Assembly (NCBI GenBank): GCA_017453065.1
Contig: JAFTKW010000001.1
Coordinates: 88,747 to 152,746 of the forward strand
Origin: Lachnospiraceae bacterium
Lineage (GTDB): Bacteria > Bacillota > Clostridia > Lachnospirales > Lachnospiraceae
Direction of reading: 5' to 3'
Length of the DNA stretch: 64,000 bases
Both the position numbers and the translations under genes were made by a program. Shown in pieces: positions 17,628 to 26,039 of this stretch. The notes beneath the pieces are model-generated. The model saw only the letters and a program-made list of their open reading frames with translations. It was not told the DNA's origin and did no database searches. The number at the start of each line of letters is the position of its first letter. Positions within the stretch are counted from its first letter, which is position 1.

Positions 17628-18134
17628 ATGGAAATCGAACGTAAATTTACCATTAAGACTTTACCCGCAGATTTAGATTCCTATCCCGTGCATCATATAG
17701 AGCAGGCTTACCTTTGTACCGAGCCAGTCATTCGCGTACGCAAGGAAGACGACAACTATTACATGACCTACAAAGGCAAAGGCATGATGGCCAGAGAAGA
17801 ATATAACTTGGCACTGACCGAGGAAGCCTACTACCATCTCCGTGAAAAAGCGGATGGCATCATCATCTCCAAAAAGAGATACTTAATTCCACTGAAGAAT
17901 CCACAGTTCGTTGAAGGAAGTCCAGTTCCTCCAGAGGACTATACTTTGACCATCGAATTGGACGTATTTGATGCTCCACTTACCCCACTCATCATGGCAG
18001 AAGTGGAATTCGGAAGCAAGGAAGCCGCCTCAAACTTCCTTCCACCAGATTGGTTTTTGGAGGATGTCACCTATGATCCAGCCTACCACAACTCTAATCT
18101 GAGCCGTGTTGGATTCACTGAAAAAACACTCTAA
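17628..18134 (+). CDS. CYTH domain protein (probable triphosphatase)
   Basis: A 168-residue protein that begins with the defining CYTH motif EIERKF (residues 2-7) and continues with the tunnel-lining basic and acidic pairs RVRKED, YKGKG, ISKKRYLIP, ELDVF and AEVEF. CYTH enzymes bind metal-complexed triphosphate inside a beta barrel; bacterial members hydrolyse inorganic triphosphate or thiamine triphosphate or make cAMP. Length and motif set favour the triphosphatase type (as CthTTM). The gene is monocistronic, with its own promoter and a strong terminator. Confidence 0.9.
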   Translation: MEIERKFTIKTLPADLDSYPVHHIEQAYLCTEPVIRVRKEDDNYYMTYKGKGMMAREEYNLALTEEAYYHLREKADGIIISKKRYLIPLKNPQFVEGSPVPPEDYTLTIELDVFDAPLTPLIMAEVEFGSKEAASNFLPPDWFLEDVTYDPAYHNSNLSRVGFTEKTL

Positions 18135-18176
18135 TTAGTGTCAATTCAGCCCAAAATCAGTAAAAACTTGCAAGTG

Positions 18177-18211
18177 AAAAGCCCAAAGCGTATCAAACGC
18201 CTTGGGCTTTT
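18177..18211. terminator. Bidirectional terminator between CYTH gene and malQ
   Basis: AAAAGCCCAAAGCG (18177-18190) pairs with CGCCTTGGGCTTTT (18198-18211) around a 7-base loop with one mismatch. It can end both the rightward CYTH and the leftward malQ transcripts. Confidence 0.85.
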
Positions 18212-18290
18212 ACTATTGGAGTTACTAATATTGACCTATATAAACGACATGGGTATGTCTGTTTATAATATTATTTATTGTCCTTTGTTT

Positions 18291-19793
18291 CTACTTTTTT
18301 TCTGCTTTTGCACGTCCAAAGAGGATTGTCTCTTTCTTGATGCGTGCTGCCAAAGCTTCTGTAGTTACGCCGGCTTTCATACGCCACTTCCAGTTGATTC
18401 CCAATGTGGAAGGAGTATTGATTCGAGCTTCACCGCCTAGTGCAAGATAATCCTGCATAGGGATAATTGCTGTATCAGCTACGCTTCCAAGTGCTGAACG
18501 GATGAACTTCCATTCCAAATCCTTGGTATCTGTGATTTCCAAATACTCATCCGCCAAAGCTTTATCTTCTTTTGGGAGCTGACTGTACCAACTTAAGGTC
18601 GTGTCGTTGTCGTGAGTTCCTGTGTAAACCACACTGTTTCTCACATAATTGTGTGGCAAATAATCGCTCTCTTCTCTAGAGTCGAAAGCAAACTGCAACA
18701 CCTTCATTCCAGGGAAGCCTGTCTTTTCTACCAACTCCATTACTGTATCTGTCATGAATCCAAGGTCTTCTGCGATAACCGCCTTGTCTCCAAGAACCTT
18801 CTTCATGGTAGCAAAAAGATCATATCCAGGACCTTTTACCCACTGTCCATTTACAGCAGTTGGATCACCGTATGGGATGGACCAATACTCATCGAAGCCT
18901 CTGAAATGGTCGATGCGAAGTACATCGTAAAGCTCATAGCAGAAAGCTATACGCTGCATCCACCATTTGTAGTCTGTCTTTTTGTGGTAATCCCAGTCAT
19001 ACAAAGGATTGCCCCAAAGCTGGCCTGTAGCAGAAAAAGCATCTGGAGGGCATCCTGCCACGCGGCTTGGTAGACCGTCTTCGGTGAGCTGGAACAATTT
19101 GGGGTTGGCCCATACATCTGCGCTATCGGCAGACACGTAAATAGGAATATCTCCTACAATCTCAATACCTTGCTTGTTAGCATACGCTTTCAACTCTTTC
19201 CACTGCATCTGGAACAGATACTGCTGGAATTTGTAGAATTCAATCTCTCTGGCATACTTTGCTCTGCACTCAGCCATTGCAGACTCCTTGCGAAGTCGTA
19301 ATTCATCTGTCCACAGAGTAAAACTCTTGCCCTCGTTTGCATCTTTGATTGCCATAAACAGGGCGTAGTCTTCCAACCAGAATTCATTTGCCTTTACAAA
19401 ATTTACATACTCTGGCTTTTTTGCATAACCAAACTGGCCAAATGCTCTATCAAAGGCTCTTTGAAGCACTGCGAAACGGGACTCATATATTTTTTCATAG
19501 TCTACGTATTCTGGGTGAGTACCCCACTGTCTTTCATCACACTCCTGCTTTGTGAGCAGTCCCTCCTTTACCAATGTTTCCAAATCGATAAAATAAGGAT
19601 TACCAGCAAAGGTCGAGAAAGACTGATATGGAGAATCTCCATAACTAGTTGGGCCAAGTGGTAAAATCTGCCACAACTTCTGGCCTGCAGACTTCAAAAA
19701 GTCTACAAACTCATACGCTTCCTTTGAAAATGCTCCTATTCCATAGTTGGATGGAAGGGAGGAAATTGGTAATAAAATCCCGCTTTTTCTCAT
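18291..19793 (-). CDS. malQ: 4-alpha-glucanotransferase MalQ
   Basis: A 500-residue GH77 amylomaltase, which transfers maltodextrin segments and frees glucose. It starts with the typical RKSGILLPISSLPS and has the GH77 blocks GDIPIYVS, DVWANP, RIDHFRGF (nucleophile Asp), AEDLG (acid/base Glu) and TGTHDNDT. The start at 19793 is set by AGGAG upstream; ten further in-frame codons have no support. The gene is 14 bases behind glgP and last in the LacI-glgP-malQ operon. GlgP shortens chains to limit dextrins and MalQ rebuilds longer chains for GlgP. Confidence 0.97.
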   Translation of the reverse strand: MRKSGILLPISSLPSNYGIGAFSKEAYEFVDFLKSAGQKLWQILPLGPTSYGDSPYQSFSTFAGNPYFIDLETLVKEGLLTKQECDERQWGTHPEYVDYEKIYESRFAVLQRAFDRAFGQFGYAKKPEYVNFVKANEFWLEDYALFMAIKDANEGKSFTLWTDELRLRKESAMAECRAKYAREIEFYKFQQYLFQMQWKELKAYANKQGIEIVGDIPIYVSADSADVWANPKLFQLTEDGLPSRVAGCPPDAFSATGQLWGNPLYDWDYHKKTDYKWWMQRIAFCYELYDVLRIDHFRGFDEYWSIPYGDPTAVNGQWVKGPGYDLFATMKKVLGDKAVIAEDLGFMTDTVMELVEKTGFPGMKVLQFAFDSREESDYLPHNYVRNSVVYTGTHDNDTTLSWYSQLPKEDKALADEYLEITDTKDLEWKFIRSALGSVADTAIIPMQDYLALGGEARINTPSTLGINWKWRMKAGVTTEALAARIKKETILFGRAKAEKK

Positions 19794-19807
19794 GCTCCTA
19801 TTCTCCT

Positions 19808-22078
19808 TTAGCGAAGTTTCCAAATATCTCTATCGTACTGCGCGATAGTTCTGTCAGAAGAGAAGAAACCAGCTTTAGCAATATTTACGAGCATCATCTT
19901 TTTCCATCTTCTTCTGTCTTCATAGTCTGCAAAGACTTTATCCTTAGTTTCAATGTAGTCTTCCAAATCAAGCAATGTCATGAACCAGTCTTTGTTCAAA
20001 AGCTCTTTGTACAATCTCTCTAAGTTTTCCTTGTGTCCTACAGCCAAAGCCTGCTCGCTTACGATAAAGTCTACCGCAGCTTTGATTACAGGGCTGTTTT
20101 CATAAAACTCTCTGGAAACATAGTCTGCATCAGCATAATGTTTGATAACGGTATCGGAATCCTGACCAAAAATATAGATATTGTCATCTCCAACCAGTTC
20201 ATGGATTTCTACGTTAGCACCATCGGATGTACCAAGGGTAACTGCACCGTTAAGCATAAACTTCATGTTACCTGTACCAGATGCCTCCTTGGATGCCAAG
20301 GAAATCTGCTCAGATACATCACAAGCAGGAATCAATCTCTCAGCGTAGGTTACGTTGTAGTTCTCAACCATTACAACTTTCATGTAAGGGCTAACCTCTG
20401 GATCCTTTGCAACGATTTCCTGAAGAACAAGAAGCAAATGGATAATATCCTGAGCGATTACATATGCAGGAGCTGCCTTTGCACCAAAGATAAAAGTAAG
20501 TGGTCTCTGAGGCTTTTTGCCTGCTTTGATTTCCAAATATTTATGAATGATATAGAGTGCGTTCATCTGCTGACGCTTGTACTCATGCAAACGCTTAATC
20601 TGAATGTCAAAGATAGAGTTTGGATCAATTTCAACACCCTCTACCTCTGTGATGTGTTTAGCAAGAGCCTTTTTCTTATCATACTTAATTTCTTCGATTT
20701 TGTCTAGGACTGCATCGTCTTCGATGAATGCCAAAAGCTTTTCAAGTTCTGCAGCGTCCTTCTTGTATCCAGTTCCAATTGTTTCGTCCAAAAGTGCCAC
20801 CAATTCCTGGTTGCAGGACTGAAGCCAACGACGGAATGTAATACCATTTGTCTTGTTGTTGAATTTCTCAGGATAAAGCTTATAGAAGTGATTCAGCTCT
20901 GTCTCCTTCAAAATATCTGTATGAATCGCAGCAACACCGTTTACAGAGAATCCGTAGTGGATATCGATGTGAGCCATGTGTACTCTGCCATCTTTGTCAA
21001 TGATCTGTACCTTTGGATCTGTGTACTTCTTCGCAATTCTCTTGTCCAATTCTTTAATGATTGGAACAAGCTGAGGAACTACTTTTTCAAGGAATTTAAG
21101 TGGCCATTTCTCAAGCGCTTCTGCAAGAATAGTGTGGTTGGTGTATGCACATGTCTTGCTTACCACTTCGATAGCCTCATCCATAGTAAATCCTTCTTCC
21201 TCTGTGAAGATACGAATTAACTCTGGAATAACCATAGTAGGATGTGTATCGTTGATCTGGATTACGACATGCTCATTTAACTTGTGAAGGTCGTATCCAG
21301 CTTCTTTTACCTCTTTCAAAATCAGTCTTGCGCCGTTTGAAACCATGAAGTACTGCTGATAGATACGAAGCAAGTTACCAGCCTCGTCAGAATCATCTGG
21401 ATAAAGGAACAAAGTGAGGTTCTTTTCAATCTCCTCTTTGTCAAAGCTGATGCCATCTTCAACCAAAGACTCATCTACTGTCTCAATATCAAAAAGGTGC
21501 AATTTGTTTACACCGTTCTCATAACCAACTACATCGATGTCATACAATCTGGATGTCACTTTTCTGTCGCCAAAAGCAACCTGGAAAGAAACATCTGTCT
21601 TGTTAAGCCAGCCCTGTTTTTCAATCCATTCGTTCTTCTGTGCATCCTGCAACTTGTCTGTGAATACCTGTTTGAACAAACCGAAGTGGTAGTTCAGACC
21701 GATACCATCACCAGGAAGTCCCAGTGTAGCGATAGAATCCAAGAAGCAGGCTGCCAATCTACCAAGACCACCGTTACCAAGGGATGGTTCTGGCTCAACC
21801 TCTTCTATCTCTGCCAAAGATTTGCCATAGGAAGCGAGCACCTTGTTTACTTCTTCTCTTACGCCCAAATTGATTAAGTTGTTGCTCATCAATTTACCAA
21901 TCAAGAATTCTGCGGAAATGTAATAAACCTTTTTGGAACCAGTGATAGGTTTTGTCTCATTGATTAAGCTCTTTGTAAAGTTCAAAAGACCATAATACAA
22001 TTCCTCATTTGTGCAAGCCTTGATATCTTTCCCGTAAAGATTCAAAACTGCCTCCTGTAACTGTTTTTCTACGTTCAT
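19808..22078 (-). CDS. glgP: Glycogen/maltodextrin phosphorylase
   Basis: A 756-residue GT35 phosphorylase that releases glucose 1-phosphate from alpha-1,4-glucans with inorganic phosphate. The PLP site is [14 protein letters not shown], with the Lys carrying the cofactor, and other family blocks such as [25 protein letters not shown] and RLHEYKRQ are present. It lacks the long N-terminal extension of animal enzymes. The start at 22078 is chosen because AAAGGAG lies 11 bases upstream. It sits between the LacI regulator (14 bases upstream) and malQ. Confidence 0.97.
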   Translation of the reverse strand: MNVEKQLQEAVLNLYGKDIKACTNEELYYGLLNFTKSLINETKPITGSKKVYYISAEFLIGKLMSNNLINLGVREEVNKVLASYGKSLAEIEEVEPEPSLGNGGLGRLAACFLDSIATLGLPGDGIGLNYHFGLFKQVFTDKLQDAQKNEWIEKQGWLNKTDVSFQVAFGDRKVTSRLYDIDVVGYENGVNKLHLFDIETVDESLVEDGISFDKEEIEKNLTLFLYPDDSDEAGNLLRIYQQYFMVSNGARLILKEVKEAGYDLHKLNEHVVIQINDTHPTMVIPELIRIFTEEEGFTMDEAIEVVSKTCAYTNHTILAEALEKWPLKFLEKVVPQLVPIIKELDKRIAKKYTDPKVQIIDKDGRVHMAHIDIHYGFSVNGVAAIHTDILKETELNHFYKLYPEKFNNKTNGITFRRWLQSCNQELVALLDETIGTGYKKDAAELEKLLAFIEDDAVLDKIEEIKYDKKKALAKHITEVEGVEIDPNSIFDIQIKRLHEYKRQQMNALYIIHKYLEIKAGKKPQRPLTFIFGAKAAPAYVIAQDIIHLLLVLQEIVAKDPEVSPYMKVVMVENYNVTYAERLIPACDVSEQISLASKEASGTGNMKFMLNGAVTLGTSDGANVEIHELVGDDNIYIFGQDSDTVIKHYADADYVSREFYENSPVIKAAVDFIVSEQALAVGHKENLERLYKELLNKDWFMTLLDLEDYIETKDKVFADYEDRRRWKKMMLVNIAKAGFFSSDRTIAQYDRDIWKLR

Positions 22079-22092
22079 GTTTTTTGTCTCCT

Positions 22093-23082
22093 TTAACATA
22101 TAATATCCAGATATTGTAATCTTTCTATACTATACGGCATCAAAATTTCCTGACCCTTTTCCCCTTTCATAAGTCTGGAAATTTCTTCCACCGCTTCAGC
22201 CGATAAGTTTCTAAAGTTCTGCTTGATAGTGTACATCTGCTTACCCACATAGCCCATCAGCATCAGTCCATCAAAGCCACAGACCGGTCTAAATATGTCC
22301 ATCTCAGTCAGTGCCTTCATAGCCCCGATTGCCATAAGATCTGACGCACACACCACCGCATCTGACTCAATCGCATTCTTAAATGTAATATTTCTGGCGG
22401 CCAATTCGCTAAATTCGCCATCCTTTACTACCAGTTTCAATTTCATGTCTTTCGCAAGAGTCTTGATACCCTGCAGACGTCTTTCTGTCACGTAGCCGTT
22501 TCGCTTTCCTGCAATATAGAGTATTCTCTTACAGTTGTTTTCTTTAATCACTCTCTTTGCCACATCGTATTGAGCCTTTGCCTGATCAATCCACACTGTG
22601 GACGTCGAGTCATTTACCATTGGAGCGTCAATAAGTACTATTTTAAATACTTGCGCCTGAACCAACTGATGTAGTACCTTGTCATCCTTACTCATTCCAT
22701 AAATGATGATTCCAGAAATATTCTGAGATTTGAAATAAGCAATTATCTCCTCCAAACTCTTGTCCTGAATCATGGAAAAGAACACGGTGATGACATCCAA
22801 AGAACATTCCTTTGCCTGATGCAAGGCCCCTGCAAGATACTGCATATCAATCTCATCAATGGCTTGCGTCTTCGTCACCAGGTTCATAAGTAAAGCCACT
22901 CGTCCAGCCTGCTTAGAAGAAAGGGCAGCTGCAATAGTGTTTGGGATGAAACCTAACTCTTCAATGGCATCATTTACCTTTTTCTTTGTCTCCTCGCTTA
23001 CGTTGGGATAGTGGTTCAACACTTTGGAAACTGTGGAAATAGCTACCCCTGCGTGCTTGGCAACATCCTTAATTGATACCAT
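22093..23082 (-). CDS. LacI-family regulator of the glgP-malQ operon
   Basis: A 329-residue repressor. The N-terminal helix-turn-helix is [22 protein letters not shown], followed by the hinge helix region (LSSKQ) and a periplasmic-binding-protein-like effector domain. The start at 23082 has AAAGGAG just upstream; 21 more in-frame codons would cross the operator and promoter. As first gene of the operon, with a palindrome over its own transcription start, it is likely self-regulated and controls glgP and malQ in response to maltose or a related sugar. The effector is inference from context. Confidence 0.92.
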   Translation of the reverse strand: MVSIKDVAKHAGVAISTVSKVLNHYPNVSEETKKKVNDAIEELGFIPNTIAAALSSKQAGRVALLMNLVTKTQAIDEIDMQYLAGALHQAKECSLDVITVFFSMIQDKSLEEIIAYFKSQNISGIIIYGMSKDDKVLHQLVQAQVFKIVLIDAPMVNDSTSTVWIDQAKAQYDVAKRVIKENNCKRILYIAGKRNGYVTERRLQGIKTLAKDMKLKLVVKDGEFSELAARNITFKNAIESDAVVCASDLMAIGAMKALTEMDIFRPVCGFDGLMLMGYVGKQMYTIKQNFRNLSAEAVEEISRLMKGEKGQEILMPYSIERLQYLDIIC

Positions 23083-23097
23083 ATTTTTCTCCTTTCG

Positions 23098-23145
23098 GAA
23101 AACGTTTTCTATAAACATCATACAAAACGCCTGACGGAATGTCAA
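23098..23145 (-). promoter_or_regulatory. Promoter and LacI-type operator of glgP operon
   Basis: TTGACA (23140-23145) and TATGAT (23117-23122) on the minus strand with a 17-base spacer form a near-consensus promoter. The perfect 12-bp palindrome GAAAACGTTTTC (23098-23109) covers the expected transcription start, with the CG centre typical of LacI operators. It is the likely site of autoregulation by the adjacent repressor. Confidence 0.8.
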
Positions 23146-23152
23146 GCGTTTT
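23124..23152. terminator. Terminator of GGDEF gene overlapping the glgP promoter
   Basis: AAAACGC-c-TGAC pairs with GTCA-a-GCGTTTT around a 5-base loop, followed by T on both strands. It lies directly behind the GGDEF gene and contains the -35 box and spacer of the next promoter. Confidence 0.65.
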
Positions 23153-23169
23153 TTTCGTATATTTTCGTA

Positions 23170-24798
23170 TTATTCGTTTTTCTCTTTCATTTTGAACTTG
23201 TTATGATACATCTCAGAGTCTGCTCTGCTTCGCGTATCATTCAAGTCTACATCTGTCAGTTTGTCAAAACGGGCACTTCCATAGGCAATGCTTATCATCA
23301 TATCTGGATGTGCTTTGTTGTATTTGGCGAAAGCATCATCCAACCTTGCAAGAAAGACATCCGCCTCTTTTAGCTTAGTTGCATGAAGTAAAACGCAGAA
23401 TTCATCGCCACCTACACGGAACACACTTCCACTTCCACCCAAAATATCTTTGATAATAGAAGCACTTTCGATGATGTATCTGTCACCATACTCATGTCCC
23501 TTAGTGTCATTAATCAGTTTTAAATCGTTTAGATCAAACATGATTACTACGCCACTATCTTTTTCCACATCCACTCCACGAATCATCTCTGCCCAAGCCA
23601 ATCGGTTGAGGCATCCTGTCATCTGGTCATGGTAAGCTAATTTTTCAAACTTCTGAGCCTCTGACAAAGCATCCAGCAATTTGCGTGTTTCGCGGATAGT
23701 GGTGTAGCCCAGCGAAGCTACGTAAATAAGGAAGCCCAACGCTCCTAGGTACATACTAACTGTACCCTGTGAAAAATAGTAGCGCGCCAAATCTACAAAT
23801 GTACATGCGAAACAAATTAGCAGACAGATAATATTCACTTTGCGTTTTGGAGATAATCCATATTTCTTGATTTCCCATAACACCATGTAAACTCCAATGG
23901 CAATACCCACAATGAATGTCACATGGGTAAACCAAAGGGTCTCTCTAAAGTCTGCGATATTAAACAATTGCATACTAACGCAAAAAGCAATATTCACATA
24001 ACTGAGGAATTCTATGGTGCGCCAAGCGGTGTGTTTCTTACCGCCGTGCAATCCTCCGATAAACATAGAAAACGGAATTGGGATTAGCATCAACGCAACA
24101 AATGGAATGTAGCTGATGACAATATTGTTGTAAAATATCATCTTTGCTGCTGGCAAATCCGTGATTTGCCAGGTACTGATACAGATTGCAAAGAAGCCCA
24201 AATGCATCAGGTCCTTGTTTACCTCTCTCTCCTTGTACACAATCAGCACATAACACACAAAGCACACGCCGATGATCAAGGTGATAAAGCTCAGCACCAT
24301 GGGCAGTGCATCTTTCGATATCACATCCACCACGATGTCATACTTCTCGCCGAAATAAAATGTCGGAATAATCCCAACCGCACTTTCATACGGAGTCCAC
24401 ATTTCCACGCGTACCTTGCTCAGTCTATCCTCTTCCAAAATCGGAATCATGTGCCATGTTACACCTGCTGTTTTGCCGAACCCATTTCTAGGGTCAGGAG
24501 TCAGACGGTACACCATAGTATCGTTTAAAAATACTGCTACACTCTGGTGAATCGTTGAAAAAGCAAGTTCACTTCTTCCGTTTTGCACTTCTGGCAAAGC
24601 AAATTCTACAATCGTCTTATTTTCTTCTTTCGGTGAACCTTTTCCTGCCTTACCTTCCCAAACCTCTTTAATGACAGTGAAATCATTATTTTGACGCAAG
24701 CGATATTCCACATGCCCGAAGGATGAGTAAATAAAAAACAGCAATATCATCAAAAGTCCAAATACAAAGCCATATCTTTTGAGTTCGTTTCTAACCAT
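23170..24798 (-). CDS. Membrane-bound diguanylate cyclase
   Basis: A 542-residue signalling protein. A first helix (11-29) precedes an extracytoplasmic domain of about 130 residues; a seven-helix block follows (about 165-370), an arrangement like 7TMR-DISM receptors. The C-terminal GGDEF domain begins near 385 with DQMTGCLNR, has FDLND (metal Asp422) and an intact active site GGDEF at 463-467, so c-di-GMP synthesis is expected. The product-inhibition RxxD site five residues before GGDEF is missing. The gene is 10 bases downstream of the phosphofructokinase gene and ends with a terminator. Confidence 0.92.
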   Translation of the reverse strand: MVRNELKRYGFVFGLLMILLFFIYSSFGHVEYRLRQNNDFTVIKEVWEGKAGKGSPKEENKTIVEFALPEVQNGRSELAFSTIHQSVAVFLNDTMVYRLTPDPRNGFGKTAGVTWHMIPILEEDRLSKVRVEMWTPYESAVGIIPTFYFGEKYDIVVDVISKDALPMVLSFITLIIGVCFVCYVLIVYKEREVNKDLMHLGFFAICISTWQITDLPAAKMIFYNNIVISYIPFVALMLIPIPFSMFIGGLHGGKKHTAWRTIEFLSYVNIAFCVSMQLFNIADFRETLWFTHVTFIVGIAIGVYMVLWEIKKYGLSPKRKVNIICLLICFACTFVDLARYYFSQGTVSMYLGALGFLIYVASLGYTTIRETRKLLDALSEAQKFEKLAYHDQMTGCLNRLAWAEMIRGVDVEKDSGVVIMFDLNDLKLINDTKGHEYGDRYIIESASIIKDILGGSGSVFRVGGDEFCVLLHATKLKEADVFLARLDDAFAKYNKAHPDMMISIAYGSARFDKLTDVDLNDTRSRADSEMYHNKFKMKEKNE

Positions 24799-24808
24799 GG
24801 TATTTTCC

Positions 24809-26035
24809 CTATTTTCTTACTAGGTGTTTCGGAGTTCCGTTTTCGTAAATTGGCACAAGCTCGCCCATAATCAGTGGTCTTGCATACGCCTCAAATTCTT
24901 CTGTCATGCTGCAGCCATCTTCACCAACCCAGTTAAATGGAACATTTCTTTCCACGTTGGCAATAGAATGGATATCATGCACTGCGGTTTCACACTTGTA
25001 TGGGTTGTCGGAGACTCTATTTAACGTCACCATAACCCCTGTTTCACCAGAAAGTGCTGCATTCACAGCGGCCTTACCAGCCATTCTTGCCTCTTCTATA
25101 TCTGTCAGGGAAGCGATATGGGTTGCCGCTCTTTGCAAAGTAGAAAGTTCAACCGCTCTAGCTTTTACTCCCAATTTGCTTGAGAGAAGCTGTGCCAAGA
25201 ATACACCACAGCCGCTAAGCTGAGTATGTCCAAACGCATCCTTTGCTCCGCCTGCACCAGTAAGTTCACATACAAAACGTCCATCTGCCACCTTGATACC
25301 CTCAGATACCGCGATGACAATGGTCTTCTTTTCCTTGGTCAAAGCATCCACCTTGTCTACAAACGCATCTACGTCAAAGACTATCTCTGGTAAATAAATT
25401 GCATCCACGCCTTCACAGGTCTCATCCTTAGCAAGCGCTGCTGCCGCTGCCAACCATCCGGCATGTCTACCCATGATTTCTACAATCAGTACCGCGGTTC
25501 TGTAATCTCCGTACACCGCATTGTCTCTAATTAACTCTTTCAAAGAAGTTGCAATATATTTTGCTGCCGAGCCAAACCCAGGGCAGTGATCTGTGACTGG
25601 CAAATCGTTGTCCACCGTCTTTGGCACGCCCACAAAGCGCTGTTTCTTGCCATGTGCTGCTGCATAGTCGGAAAGCATCTTTACGGTATCCATGGAATCG
25701 TTACCACCGATGTAAAACAATGCATCAATGTCGTTCTTTTCCATAACTTCAAAAATTCTCTCATAGACCTGCGTTCCATCTTCTGGCTTTGGCATCTTGA
25801 ATCGACAAGATCCCAAAAAAGCGGAAGGTGTACGCATCAACAGTTCAATGCCATCCTGTGTACTTAGGTATTCATCTAAATCCAATATTTTTTCTTCCAA
25901 AAAGCCCTGAATACCGAACACCATACCATAAACTTTGTTTACCCCTGCTGCCTTGGCCGCTTCATAAACACCTGCCACAGATGAATTAATCACTGCGGTA
26001 GGTCCTCCAGACTGTCCTACTACAATGTTCCCCAT
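24809..26035 (-). CDS. 6-phosphofructokinase, probably pyrophosphate-dependent
   Basis: A 408-residue PFK of the long clostridial type. Two residues point to pyrophosphate rather than ATP as donor: GGNDS at 110-114, with Asp113 in the place where ATP enzymes have Gly, and PKTVDND at 138-144, with Lys139 where ATP enzymes have Gly. The fructose 6-phosphate site includes MGRHAGWLA. A PPi-PFK works reversibly in glycolysis and saves ATP. It lies between a YfhO-family gene (4 bases upstream) and a GGDEF gene (10 bases downstream), so all three share one transcript. Donor choice is inferred from residues only. Confidence 0.88.
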   Translation of the reverse strand: MGNIVVGQSGGPTAVINSSVAGVYEAAKAAGVNKVYGMVFGIQGFLEEKILDLDEYLSTQDGIELLMRTPSAFLGSCRFKMPKPEDGTQVYERIFEVMEKNDIDALFYIGGNDSMDTVKMLSDYAAAHGKKQRFVGVPKTVDNDLPVTDHCPGFGSAAKYIATSLKELIRDNAVYGDYRTAVLIVEIMGRHAGWLAAAAALAKDETCEGVDAIYLPEIVFDVDAFVDKVDALTKEKKTIVIAVSEGIKVADGRFVCELTGAGGAKDAFGHTQLSGCGVFLAQLLSSKLGVKARAVELSTLQRAATHIASLTDIEEARMAGKAAVNAALSGETGVMVTLNRVSDNPYKCETAVHDIHSIANVERNVPFNWVGEDGCSMTEEFEAYARPLIMGELVPIYENGTPKHLVRK

Positions 26036-26039
26036 TTCT

